Source of the DNA: Perlucidibaca wandonensis
Lineage (GTDB): Bacteria > Pseudomonadota > Gammaproteobacteria > Pseudomonadales > Moraxellaceae
Direction of reading: 5' to 3'
DNA: 64,000 nucleotides
NCBI RefSeq assembly: GCF_042677145.1
Contig: NZ_JBHTIT010000001.1
Span: 248,001 to 312,000, forward strand
The position numbers and the translations under genes were made by a program. The notes beneath the pieces are model-generated. The model saw only the letters and a program-made list of their open reading frames with translations. It searched no databases and was not told the origin of the DNA. This document shows, piece after piece, positions 8,978-17,327 of this stretch (its first letter is position 1; every line of letters starts with the position of its first letter).

Positions 8978-10603
8978 ATGAATAAGTCAAATAAAGGTAT
9001 GTTTACTGTCCTAGCGTTATCTGCTGCATTAGCTGCTTGCGGTGGCGGTGGCGGTGGCGGTGGCGGTGGCGGTGCGAGCACAACTACCTCTGACTCGAGT
9101 CCAACAACGCCTGTTGTCGTTGCACCCACAAGTTCCGGTCAGCGCCAAGTGTCGGCCGACTGCAGTTTCACGCAAAAAATTGGTGCCGCACGTAACGATA
9201 ATCTTCGGATCAGCAGAGTCAGTTGGTTGCAGTCAGTTCAGCAAGATAGCAGTGATGTTGAGAGCCGTTTAGCGGGCGCTAAAGCGGTAAAAATGCGCAT
9301 TGATGTGCTAGCCAACAACTCGCCATTGGCACCAGTGATACGTAGTGTGAAAGTTTATAACGCAGCCACATCAGGCTGTGTATCGATACCAGTGAACGCG
9401 CCAAGTCGAGTGCCCAGTAGTGTTAATGAGCATAGTCTAACAACGGCTTTTACGGCCGACATTCCCGCAGAGTTAGTACAGCCAGGCATGAGCGTGTCGC
9501 TTTGGCTTGATGACAATGTTGGGCGTAGCGAAAGTGAGGCAGACGCAACGTATCGTGTTTTGCAGCCCCGAGTTGCCCCTGCTATTACGGAGACCATCCG
9601 CATCATCCCTATACGACTGTCCGGAATAACCGGTGGAGTTAGTAGTGCGGAAGATATCGCCAGTTTAATTGAGCGTATGTATCCAGTAAGCCAAGTCAAT
9701 GTTGTGTATGCGCCTGTCTTAGATGTAGGTGGCTTGCTGTCAAGCGTCCTCAATCTCGTTGGTAGCTTGCTGTATGGCACTATTGGTCAAATGCAAAACT
9801 TACTCGACACGCTTGATGATCGTTGTGCGGAGTTAAATGGCAGTCAATGGAGTGCGCGGACAGCGCCAAAATGCATTGGTGTACTTCCTAGTAATTTGAT
9901 TTTTTCTGCTGACAGCGGTGCTGGCCAAGTGGTTGGCCTTGCCTATGTTGGTGGTACGACAATGTTGGCTAGATCTGTCACGGCAGTAGACAATTTCTCA
10001 GTGAGCAGTCCTTATCAGTCTAGTCATTGGATCAATTTTAATGCCATGACATTGGCACATGAATTTGGCCATGTAATGGATCTTGATCATGCCGCATGTG
10101 GCGGAGCAACAGGCTTAGATCCACGTCTATATGATGATGGCGGCTTAGCGGGCGGCGCCGGTTATGACGCTGTTCGTGGCTCATATTTTTCCAGTATCGG
10201 CACGACTGAGTTCGCTGATGTAATGTCATATTGCGGTAAGGAGTGGATGTCGGATCGTGGCTATTTGGCGGCCATGGCTTATCGTGCGGGCAGTGCAAAT
10301 ATTGCCGCTCGTAGCATCAATGAACCCAGCCAATGGTTAAAAATCTCCTTAGGGGCATCGGGTTGGAAAGTGCGTCGTAGCAGCTTTGCTCCTAACACCT
10401 TAGTGCCTAGCACGCTGACCTTGCGTGTCAGTAGTGAAAAAGGTCAGGAGGCGTTGGCACTAAGCTCAGCAGTAGTCTCTGAGCATCATGAAACTGGAAA
10501 CTATGGCCCATTCTTCATCAACTTAGGCGATCGAGATGTGTCGGCATTGAGCCTAGAGTCTAGCAATGTGCAGTTAGCGAGCTGGTCAGCAGACGTGTTG
10601 TGA
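8978..10603 (+). CDS. Metzincin-like zinc metalloprotease lipoprotein, copy 1
   Basis: The N-terminus is a lipoprotein signal with lipobox LAAC (Cys about residue 21), so the protein is probably membrane-anchored on the periplasmic or outer face. Eleven Gly follow, then a Ser/Thr/Pro linker. A zinc site HEFGHVMDLDH (His361, His365, His371, with Glu362 as general base) and a downstream VMSYC Met-turn (Met416) match the metzincin layout, except that the usual Gly of HExxHxxGxxH is Asp. The substrate is unknown. A paralog of similar length follows 71 bp downstream, with the zinc motif at the same residue number. A secreted peptidase is well supported; the exact family is not. Confidence 0.75.
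   Translation: MNKSNKGMFTVLALSAALAACGGGGGGGGGGGASTTTSDSSPTTPVVVAPTSSGQRQVSADCSFTQKIGAARNDNLRISRVSWLQSVQQDSSDVESRLAGAKAVKMRIDVLANNSPLAPVIRSVKVYNAATSGCVSIPVNAPSRVPSSVNEHSLTTAFTADIPAELVQPGMSVSLWLDDNVGRSESEADATYRVLQPRVAPAITETIRIIPIRLSGITGGVSSAEDIASLIERMYPVSQVNVVYAPVLDVGGLLSSVLNLVGSLLYGTIGQMQNLLDTLDDRCAELNGSQWSARTAPKCIGVLPSNLIFSADSGAGQVVGLAYVGGTTMLARSVTAVDNFSVSSPYQSSHWINFNAMTLAHEFGHVMDLDHAACGGATGLDPRLYDDGGLAGGAGYDAVRGSYFSSIGTTEFADVMSYCGKEWMSDRGYLAAMAYRAGSANIAARSINEPSQWLKISLGASGWKVRRSSFAPNTLVPSTLTLRVSSEKGQEALALSSAVVSEHHETGNYGPFFINLGDRDVSALSLESSNVQLASWSADVL
9041..9070 (+). repeat. (GGTGGC)5 repeat encoding poly-Gly after the lipobox
   Basis: Five perfect hexamer units plus GGT encode the Gly run right after the lipidated Cys of the metzincin-like lipoprotein. 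The likely role is a flexible tether. Unit changes stay in frame. Confidence 0.9.
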
Positions 10604-10629
10604 GCAATAGTTAAACGATAAATTAGCTT

Positions 10630-10676
10630 ATGAGGTATCCTGTTTGAAGAATAATAATTCAAGCGAGATACCTCAT
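10630..10676 (+). promoter_or_regulatory. Long hairpin containing the start codon of metzincin copy 2
   Basis: The 5' arm 10630-10648 and 3' arm 10658-10676 form a 19-position stem with a single C-A mismatch and two G-U pairs around a 9-nt AT-rich loop. Its outer 10 bp (ATGAGGTATC against GATACCTCAT) pair perfectly. The first two bases of the ATG at 10675 and the upstream purine-rich region lie in the 3' arm, so the fold would occlude translation initiation. There is no U-tract, so it is a poor intrinsic terminator. Structure is read directly; a regulatory role is inference. Confidence 0.7.
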
Positions 10677-12345
10677 GCGCAGCCATCAACTCAGCCTAAT
10701 TTGCCTTTGCCTCCTATCGTTAGCAGCATGCGGCGGTGGTGGCAGTAGCGATAGAGTAGCTGATACCGAGTTAATATCGTCCTCTCCCGGCAACCCCTCA
10801 TCTACGAATCAATCCCCGTCAAATCCAACGCAAATTCGTTCAGGTGAGTGTCGAGTTAGTCAAACTATTGCTGAGGCGCGCAATGATAATTTGCGCATCG
10901 ACTCCGTGCGCTATTTGCAGGTAGTTGAGCAAGATGCAACGAACAGCAATGCATTATTGGTTAGTAATAAACCGCTGAGACTACGAGTCGATATATTAGC
11001 CAATGCGGGCACGCTGGCGCCAACTAGCCGCACTGCTCACGTATATAGCCCTAGCACTCGTACCTGCCAAACTTTCCTGCTTAACGGCCCTAACGAGCTG
11101 CCAAGTCAAGTCGATAACACGCGCTTAGATAAAGCCTTTATCGTAGATTTACCGGCATCGCTCGTGCAGTCCGGCCTGACAATCACTGTTGCTGTAGATG
11201 ACAACCAAGGCCGAAGTAGCGCTGAGGCTGCTCGAACCATTCGCGTGATGAGGCCAGATGTAGCTATTGGTGTAGATGAAACAATTCGCATCATCCCGCT
11301 GAGATATAAAGAACAAGTGGGTTATGCCACGCCGAGTGCGATTAAATCGATTATCGAGCGTACGGCGGGCATTTCTTCCGTGCGAGTGATTACGGAAAAT
11401 GAGATCTCGCCAGAGGCATTCACAGACAATAATGGCTTTTTAATCTTTTCAGGCACGCCAGGTGAATTTAACTCCACGCAGTTAGGTCGTGCACTTGATG
11501 AGGTTGATGCCGAATGTGATCGGCTGAATGGTCCTCAAACCAGCGCTCGTTCATCGCCAAAATGTCTGGGCGTATTTCCTGACAATGTAAGATTTTCCAG
11601 TAGCAGCTTAGGTGGCTCCGGTGAAATTGTCGGTGTTGCCTATGTGGGTGGCAAAAGTATGATGGCGCAGTCGGTTAGTGCCAGCGATGATCCAAGCATT
11701 AGCTCTCCTTATGCAGCATTACATTGGCTGAACTTTAGAGCCGTTACTGTCGCGCATGAATATGGCCATTTACTAAACCTTAATCACGCCGCCTGCGGTA
11801 CTAGTGGCAGCAGGGATGGCAAAAGTTATGGTGATGGCCGTATTGGCAGCAATGGTGCTGGCTACGATAGTGCCCGTGACTTCTACTTTAGCGCTAGCCA
11901 GCGTAACTCTGCAGGAGCACTTCAGTTTGGCGATTTAATGTCGTACTGCCAAAAAGAGTGGCCGTCTGACTTGGGCTATCGCGCTGGTGCAGTTTATCGT
12001 TCGGCTGGCGCATCAAGTCGCCAAGTGGGTGCACGCGAAACCGCTAGCAAGCGTTGGCTAAAAATAACCGGTTTCGATGGGCAGTGGGCAGTGCGAGCTG
12101 TATACACCGCGCCTTCTAGCATGGAGGCAACAGCTATGCAGCTGCGTATGAGCGCTGCCGATGGCCAGCATGAGCTTGCTCTGCAGCGACCACTCATAGC
12201 TGATATGCCACTAGTCAGCGCCAACGGTCCGTATTATGTTGAGTTGCCGGCCAGCGCGATTGGAGTCTTACCTGCTATTTCATGGCAGCTCTTAGGTAGC
12301 GCGGGCCAGCTCATTACTTCCGGCCTAGGTGAATTACTTAATTAG
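10675..12345 (+). CDS. Metzincin-like zinc metalloprotease lipoprotein, copy 2
   Basis: Paralog of the preceding gene, about 556 residues, with signal peptide and lipobox LAAC followed by a short Gly/Ser tether. It shares blocks such as EARNDNLRI, LRVDILAN, ETIRIIPLR and SARSSPKCLGV with copy 1. The zinc site HEYGHLLNLNH (His361, His365, His371) has Asn at the usual metzincin Gly position, and the Met-turn is LMSYC (Met422). A Cys pair around the site (HAACG and MSYC) occurs in both copies and may form a disulfide. A tandem duplication followed by divergence is the simplest origin. The start is fixed by the signal peptide, although the ATG lies in a hairpin stem. Confidence 0.75.
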   Translation: MRSHQLSLICLCLLSLAACGGGGSSDRVADTELISSSPGNPSSTNQSPSNPTQIRSGECRVSQTIAEARNDNLRIDSVRYLQVVEQDATNSNALLVSNKPLRLRVDILANAGTLAPTSRTAHVYSPSTRTCQTFLLNGPNELPSQVDNTRLDKAFIVDLPASLVQSGLTITVAVDDNQGRSSAEAARTIRVMRPDVAIGVDETIRIIPLRYKEQVGYATPSAIKSIIERTAGISSVRVITENEISPEAFTDNNGFLIFSGTPGEFNSTQLGRALDEVDAECDRLNGPQTSARSSPKCLGVFPDNVRFSSSSLGGSGEIVGVAYVGGKSMMAQSVSASDDPSISSPYAALHWLNFRAVTVAHEYGHLLNLNHAACGTSGSRDGKSYGDGRIGSNGAGYDSARDFYFSASQRNSAGALQFGDLMSYCQKEWPSDLGYRAGAVYRSAGASSRQVGARETASKRWLKITGFDGQWAVRAVYTAPSSMEATAMQLRMSAADGQHELALQRPLIADMPLVSANGPYYVELPASAIGVLPAISWQLLGSAGQLITSGLGELLN

Positions 12346-12362
12346 TTTTAATTTTTTGATGG

Positions 12363-13745
12363 ATGGCGCACATGAAAGCTTTATCACCAGCAGATCAGTT
12401 ATTTTTGTGGATGGAAAAACGCCAGCAACCTATGCATGTTGCTGGATTGCAACTGTTTGATTTTCCAGAAGATGCTGGTCCGCGCTACATTCGGGACTTA
12501 GTCGAGCATTTGCGCAGCTTTACCGAGCCAGCATCGCCGTTTAATAAGCGCTTAGTGACGCGATTTGGTCAGTACTTCTGGGAAACCGATAAACAGTTCG
12601 ACCTAGAACATCATTTTCGTCATCGCGCGCTACCCAAACCTGGGCGCATTCGTGAACTGTTGTCATATGTGTCAGCTGCACATAGCAACTTGATGGACCG
12701 TGAGCGGCCACTTTGGGAAGTGCACTTAATTGAGGGCGTCCAAGGTCGACGTTTCGCACTTTACACCAAGGTGCATCACTCTTTATTCGACGGCATCGCC
12801 GCCATGCGTATGGGCTCACGAGCCTTAAGCGAAGATTGCGATATGCGTGATTTGCCACCTATTTGGGCCATGGAACCACGCAAAAAAGCGCCTGGTTTAT
12901 TACGCAACCCAGTGGAAATGGCCACAGGTATGGCACGCTTTACAGCGACCATGAGCAAGCAGCTAGCCACAATGCCGGCAGTATTAGGTGAAATAGCGAA
13001 AGTCTCACGCAAGTCCACGCGCGATCCCAATTTCGTGTCATTTTTCCAAGCACCACCGAGCATCATCAATAGCAAAATTACTGGCAGCCGTCGTTTCGCC
13101 GCACAAAGTTGGCCTATGGCACGCTTCAAGGCCGTGGCCAGCACTTTTGGTTGCACGCTCAATGATGTGGTGTTGGCGGTCTGCGGCAGTGCGCTGCGCA
13201 ATTATTTGATCAGCCAGCAAGCCTTACCCAATAAGCCTTTGGTTGCTATGGTGCCGGTGTCTTTGCGTCGTGATGATAGTACTGAGGGTAACCAAATCGC
13301 GATGATTCTAGCGAATTTAGGTACAGAAGTTGCCGATCCGACGCTGCGTTTAGAGCGCGTGATGGCATCAGTGAAAGAGTCGAAGAATCGTTATAAACAG
13401 ATGAGTCCAGCAGAGATTCTGAACTATACCGCGCTGATGATGGCGCCGGCGGGCATCAATTTAGCCACCGGGCTGGCCTCTGGCCTGCGCGCGTTTAACG
13501 TGATTATTTCCAATGTGCCGGGGCCGAAACAGCCACTGTATTGGAATGGTGCGCGCCTGACCGGCCAGTATCCAGTATCTATACCGGTCGATCAGGTGGC
13601 ACTAAACATCACTCTAACGAGCTATGTAGACTCGTTAGAGTTCGGTCTTACTGCTTGTCGTCGAACCCTGCCGTCGATGCAGCGCCTACTCGACTATCTC
13701 GAGAACGGATTACACGAACTTGAGGTTGCGGGCGGCTTGCGTTAG
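12363..13745 (+). CDS. Wax ester synthase/diacylglycerol acyltransferase (WS/DGAT family)
   Basis: Bifunctional acyl-CoA:alcohol/diacylglycerol O-acyltransferase that would make storage wax esters or triacylglycerols at the inner membrane. The 460-residue length is typical. The catalytic HHxxxDG motif is HHSLFDG near residue 138, and the N-terminal LSPADQLFLW is characteristic, as are the later NDVVLAVCG and NVIISNVPGP stretches. A start at 12372 (MKALSP) is equally plausible. The last 98 bp overlap the convergent helicase gene. The C-terminus looks complete for the family, so the overlap is likely due to extension of the helicase gene. Confidence 0.92.
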   Translation: MAHMKALSPADQLFLWMEKRQQPMHVAGLQLFDFPEDAGPRYIRDLVEHLRSFTEPASPFNKRLVTRFGQYFWETDKQFDLEHHFRHRALPKPGRIRELLSYVSAAHSNLMDRERPLWEVHLIEGVQGRRFALYTKVHHSLFDGIAAMRMGSRALSEDCDMRDLPPIWAMEPRKKAPGLLRNPVEMATGMARFTATMSKQLATMPAVLGEIAKVSRKSTRDPNFVSFFQAPPSIINSKITGSRRFAAQSWPMARFKAVASTFGCTLNDVVLAVCGSALRNYLISQQALPNKPLVAMVPVSLRRDDSTEGNQIAMILANLGTEVADPTLRLERVMASVKESKNRYKQMSPAEILNYTALMMAPAGINLATGLASGLRAFNVIISNVPGPKQPLYWNGARLTGQYPVSIPVDQVALNITLTSYVDSLEFGLTACRRTLPSMQRLLDYLENGLHELEVAGGLR

Positions 13746-15627
13746 CGCCATCGGCTGGGCTGTCGTTGTAGCTGCGGCGTGGTGCATCTGAGGCCGAGCG
13801 GGCGCGGAAATCACCACCGGCTGGACGACGCTCACCACCGCGGCTGAATGCCGGACGGTCAGTACGCAGTGCTTTGCGATCAAATGCTGAGCGTTCGTGC
13901 GTGGCTACACCGGCGCGGTTGCCGATTGACTCGGCATCACCACCTTCGCGGCGCGGAGCGCCACCTGCTGGAGCAGCAGCACGGTCGCGGTAACCACCAC
14001 GGTCAGTGCGCGGACGATCATTGCTATAGGCTGGACGGTCAGCACGTGGCGCAAAACCTTCGCCGCTGCGAGCTGGACGATCGTTGCTGTAAGCAGGACG
14101 GTCATTGTTGTAGGCCGGACGATCGCCACGTGGACGGTCGTTAGCGCGAGGCGCAAAACCTTCACCGCTACGAGCAGGACGGTCATTGCTATAAGCAGGA
14201 CGGCCTTGGCCATAGGCTGGGCGATCATTGCTGAAGCTAGGACGGTCATTGCTACGAGCAGGACGGTCGTTGCTATAGGCCGGACGATCGCCACGTGGAC
14301 GGTCGTTAGAGCGAGGCGCGAAACCTTCACCGCTGCGAGCTGGACGATCGTTGCTATAAGCAGGACGGTCATTGCTAGAGCCACGATTAAAATCACGACC
14401 GCCACCGCCGCCATCACGACGAGGTGCGCCGCGACCGGCTGGACGACCAGCGCCACTGCCACCGTTGTCACGATATTTCGGAGCTGGACGTGGTTCCATG
14501 CCAGGAATAGTCATTTCAGGAATGGCGTTGCCTGTGTAGGCGGCCAAACGCTGAAGCTTGCCGCGGTCACGACGGTTAACCAAGCTAATGGCTGTACCTG
14601 AGCGACCGGCGCGGCCAGTACGGCCGATACGGTGCACATAATCTTCTAAGACCATGGGTAGGTCAAAGTTGAACACGTGGGTGATGCCAACAACGTCGAT
14701 ACCGCGAGCGGCGACATCGGTGGCGACCAAGCAGCGTACGCCGCCATCTTTAAGCGCGCGCAGCGTGCGGTTACGTGCAGGCTGTTTCATGTCGCCATGC
14801 AGAGCAGCAGACTGAATGCCAAAGTTGGCGAGTTCAATCGAAAGCTCTTCCGCATCGCGACGAGTCGCCGTAAACACGACTGATTGGTTTACGGATGGGT
14901 CGGCTAGCAGCTTCAACAGAATGGCTTTTTTGTGCGCCATGTCATCGCAGAAATACAGCGATTGCTCGATGTTTTCGTGCTTAGCAGTTTGCGAGCTGAT
15001 TTGTAGACGTTCTGGGTCGCGCATAACGCGAGCGGCTAGCGTGGCAATGCGATTTTCCAGTGTTGCGGAAAACAGCAAGGTTTGACGTTCAGCTGGCGCT
15101 TGTTCAGCGATCAGTTCGACATCATCGATAAAGCCTAAGTCGAGCATGCGATCGGCTTCGTCTAACACTAAGACTTCAACGCGATCAAGCGTGATGGTGC
15201 CGCGATTCATCAGATCAAGTAGGCGACCTGGTGTAGCAACCATGACATCAACAGGGCGCTGTAATTGGCGCGCTTGTTGTTGGTAGTTCATGCCGCCCAA
15301 GATGCTGGCAGTACGAATACGCAGACGAGCACCGTATACACGGGCAGCGCTTTCGACTTGGCGAGCCAATTCACGTGTTGGTGTTAACACCAAAATACGT
15401 GGGCCTTTACCTGGGCCGCCTGGAGTTTTAGTGATGCGATGCAGAGCGGGCAGAATAAATGCCGCAGTCTTGCCTGTGCCGGTTTGGGCAGAGGCCATCA
15501 GATCTTTGCCTTCTAGGGCGATGGGAATAGCCTGTGCTTGCACAGGAGTGGGTTCGGTATAACCGGCTTCATTCAGCGCGGCCAATAGCGCATCATGCAG
15601 CTTTAAAGCAGCAAAAGTTAGGGACAC
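13648..15627 (-). CDS. rhlE: DEAD-box RNA helicase, RhlE type, with long basic repetitive tail
   Basis: ATP-dependent RNA helicase for RNA or ribosome remodelling. The start is GTG at 15627. The core shows the Q-motif (PTPVQAQAIP), Walker A AQTGTGKT near residue 46, PTRELA, LDEADRMLD near 155, SATLE, and the C-terminal HRIGRTGRAGR near 332. After about residue 390 comes an Arg/Asp/Pro/Gly-rich disordered tail of roughly 270 residues built from NDRPAYSNDRPAR-like repeats, far longer than a minimal RhlE of about 400 residues. The stop lies inside the convergent WS/DGAT gene. The 5' side has a strong hairpin abutting the ribosome binding site. Confidence 0.93.
   Translation of the reverse strand: MSLTFAALKLHDALLAALNEAGYTEPTPVQAQAIPIALEGKDLMASAQTGTGKTAAFILPALHRITKTPGGPGKGPRILVLTPTRELARQVESAARVYGARLRIRTASILGGMNYQQQARQLQRPVDVMVATPGRLLDLMNRGTITLDRVEVLVLDEADRMLDLGFIDDVELIAEQAPAERQTLLFSATLENRIATLAARVMRDPERLQISSQTAKHENIEQSLYFCDDMAHKKAILLKLLADPSVNQSVVFTATRRDAEELSIELANFGIQSAALHGDMKQPARNRTLRALKDGGVRCLVATDVAARGIDVVGITHVFNFDLPMVLEDYVHRIGRTGRAGRSGTAISLVNRRDRGKLQRLAAYTGNAIPEMTIPGMEPRPAPKYRDNGGSGAGRPAGRGAPRRDGGGGGRDFNRGSSNDRPAYSNDRPARSGEGFAPRSNDRPRGDRPAYSNDRPARSNDRPSFSNDRPAYGQGRPAYSNDRPARSGEGFAPRANDRPRGDRPAYNNDRPAYSNDRPARSGEGFAPRADRPAYSNDRPRTDRGGYRDRAAAPAGGAPRREGGDAESIGNRAGVATHERSAFDRKALRTDRPAFSRGGERRPAGGDFRARSASDAPRRSYNDSPADGANASRPQPQVRVIRSRDSRVGAASTAGFDDKQ
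14000..14385 (-). repeat. Degenerate NDRPA(Y/R)S repeats in the RhlE tail
   Basis: The coding strand contains many near-identical 12-21 bp modules encoding SNDRPAYSNDRPAR and SGEGFAPR. Larger blocks recur at least three times, with small substitutions (YNN for YSN, SFSN). The periodicity is in frame and protein-coding, with an RNA-binding RGG/RD-type composition. Confidence 0.85.
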
Positions 15628-16077
15628 TTCAATTTATCCTCGCGGGTAGCCCGCGGTATTATGTGGACGGCAGCGGTCCGGCGAGAATCGGCGGAGGCTG
15701 GCTATATGTCGTTACCAACCAGACCGGGACGGCTGCGAGCCAGGGAAGTGACCCCGAAACAGCACGAAAAGAGGCAGGTACGAGCAACCGCTACTGCGGC
15801 GGCGCAAATGATACGCAGCTTTATGCATTAAAGCCAGTGTTGTTTTGAATTTCTTCGGCGTGAACGAGGCTTCGTCAAGATAAATGGGCGTCAGAGGCTC
15901 TAAAAACCCGATAAGCGGTAATCATGGCGCGTGATTTTATAGGTACAATTGTACCAGTTGCGTAGTGCTGATGCGTTTAGTCGCTATTCTCGTTGCTTTA
16001 GCGGTTAGTCGTCATGAGTGAAACAAAACTAAGGTAACTTCAAGGTATTGCGTTATATCCATTCAGGGAGAGTGAAA
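15628..16077. promoter_or_regulatory. 450-bp intergenic region with helicase leader hairpin
   Basis: This divergent region separates rhlE (minus) from an SDR gene (plus). Next to the rhlE start, CGCGGG (15641-15646) and CCCGCG (15650-15655) form a perfect 6-bp stem with a 3-nt loop directly adjoining the GAGG ribosome binding site (15638-15641 on the minus strand). The 15650-15820 portion is GC-rich with several short inverted repeats and no convincing ORF, consistent with a structured long leader as often seen in cold-induced helicase mRNAs. The AT-rich 15900-16070 part should hold the promoter of the SDR gene. Confidence 0.5.
15942..15955. promoter_or_regulatory. 14-bp perfect palindrome GGTACAATTGTACC
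   Basis: The palindrome is perfect and centred in the AT-rich part of the rhlE/SDR intergenic region, at a position suitable for an operator. The cognate regulator is unknown; the TetR gene at 17328, in the same plus-strand cluster, is one candidate. Confidence 0.4.
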
Positions 16078-16851
16078 ATGGCAACAGCATTAATTACCGG
16101 CGCGTCCAATGGCATCGGCTTAGAACTAGCGCGTCGTTTGGCAGCTGATGGCACAGATTTAATTTTGGTTGCTCGTAGCGTCGATAAACTGCAGGCCATT
16201 GCTACCGAACTGAGTGATCGCCATGGCATCAAAGCCGGCGTGATTGGCCAAGATCTTGGCTATGAAGGTGCAGCAGATGAGCTGATGCAAAAGCTCGGTG
16301 ATCAGCGTGTCGACATGCTGATTAACAACGCCGGTTTTGGTGAGTTTGGCACTTTTATTGATGCTGATATAAAGCGCATAAACCAAATGGTGCAGCTCAA
16401 TGTCGCGGCATTGACCTCCTTGGCACACGCCATGGGGCGTCGCATGGTGGCGCAGGGCGGCGGCCAAATTCTTAACGTCGCTTCTGTTGCTGGCTTTATG
16501 CCTGGCCCTGGCGCTGCCGTGTACTACGCTTCAAAGGCTTATGTTTTAAGTTTTTCAGATGCGCTTAATTATGAGCTGAAAGGTCATAATGTGCAGGTGA
16601 CTACGCTCTGCCCAGGCCCAACCGATACTGGTTTTGCTACCGCAGCCAATGCAGTTGGTTCGGCCGCCTTTCGTTGGCCTATGCTGTCGTCGCTTGAGAG
16701 CTTGGCAGATTATGCCTATGCCTCCTTGAAAGCTAAGCGTGGTGTCTCAGTACATCGACTATTAACCAAAATTCTCGCGTTCTCTGTGCGTTTGGCGCCG
16801 CGATTTTTAGTTAATATCATCTCCGCGCACAGTATTGGCTTTAAGCGCTAG
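16078..16851 (+). CDS. Short-chain dehydrogenase/reductase (SDR family)
   Basis: Classical SDR of 257 residues, cytosolic and probably NADP-dependent. The start is the ATG at 16078, preceded by GGGAG, rather than the earlier in-frame TTG at 16048. Motifs are the cofactor loop TGASNGIG at the N-terminus, NNAGFGEFG, the serine block NVASVAGF and the catalytic YYASKAY, followed by PGPTDT. The C-terminus ends in a basic, hydrophobic stretch. It is followed by a DoxX-family gene and a TetR gene with short gaps, probably one operon. The substrate cannot be inferred. Confidence 0.85.
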   Translation: MATALITGASNGIGLELARRLAADGTDLILVARSVDKLQAIATELSDRHGIKAGVIGQDLGYEGAADELMQKLGDQRVDMLINNAGFGEFGTFIDADIKRINQMVQLNVAALTSLAHAMGRRMVAQGGGQILNVASVAGFMPGPGAAVYYASKAYVLSFSDALNYELKGHNVQVTTLCPGPTDTGFATAANAVGSAAFRWPMLSSLESLADYAYASLKAKRGVSVHRLLTKILAFSVRLAPRFLVNIISAHSIGFKR

Positions 16852-16883
16852 ACTTAGCGCCTGCGTCACATTTGGAGTTAGCT

Positions 16884-17309
16884 ATGTTTTCGTGGTCACA
16901 CACTATCGCCGATCGTGTAGCGTACTTAACTGAAAAGCCCATGTTCAATAGCGTTTTAGCTGTTATGGCTAGAGCGCTAATGGCCTTTATTTTCATTAGT
17001 GCTGGCTATAGCAAGATTGAAGGATTTTCTGGCACTGAAGCATATATGGCAGCTATGGGTGTTAATCCGAGCTTTTTGCCAGCGGTTATTGCCTTAGAGC
17101 TGGGTGGTGGTTTAGCACTGCTATTTGGCTGGCAAACACGACTGACCGCTGCCGGTTTGGCAGGATTTTGTGTCATTTCAGGCCTGCTTTTTCACGGCAA
17201 TGGTGAGCAGGCGAATCAAATTTTGTTGATGAAAAACTTGGCCATGGCCGGCGGTTTGTTAGCATTTGTACGTACCGGCGCTGGTGCTCCTGCGCTAGAC
17301 CGTCACTGA
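16884..17309 (+). CDS. DoxX family membrane protein
   Basis: Small integral membrane protein of 141 residues with four predicted hydrophobic segments, including RALMAFIFISAGYSKI and FLPAVIALELGGGLALLFG, the DoxX-like pattern. The ATG at 16884 has GGAG at 16874-16877; a TTG 12 bp earlier is less likely. DoxX-family members are linked to respiratory-chain or redox roles, but the family is broad. The gene lies between an SDR and a TetR regulator in the same direction. Confidence 0.8.
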   Translation: MFSWSHTIADRVAYLTEKPMFNSVLAVMARALMAFIFISAGYSKIEGFSGTEAYMAAMGVNPSFLPAVIALELGGGLALLFGWQTRLTAAGLAGFCVISGLLFHGNGEQANQILLMKNLAMAGGLLAFVRTGAGAPALDRH

Positions 17310-17327
17310 TTTTTGCTGGAGAAAAGC

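Noticed and set aside
13905..14471. Long alternate-frame ORF (188 codons) and repeat periodicity over the RhlE tail that could suggest a CRISPR-like array
   Set aside because: Repeats are short, in-frame, without unique spacers of constant length, and are explained by the RhlE tail; the alternate frame is low-complexity Val/Ala/Thr.
15534..15848. Plus-strand ORF of 104 codons over the rhlE start
   Set aside because: It is antisense to rhlE for its first third, has no recognisable features, and the rest is better read as a structured leader.
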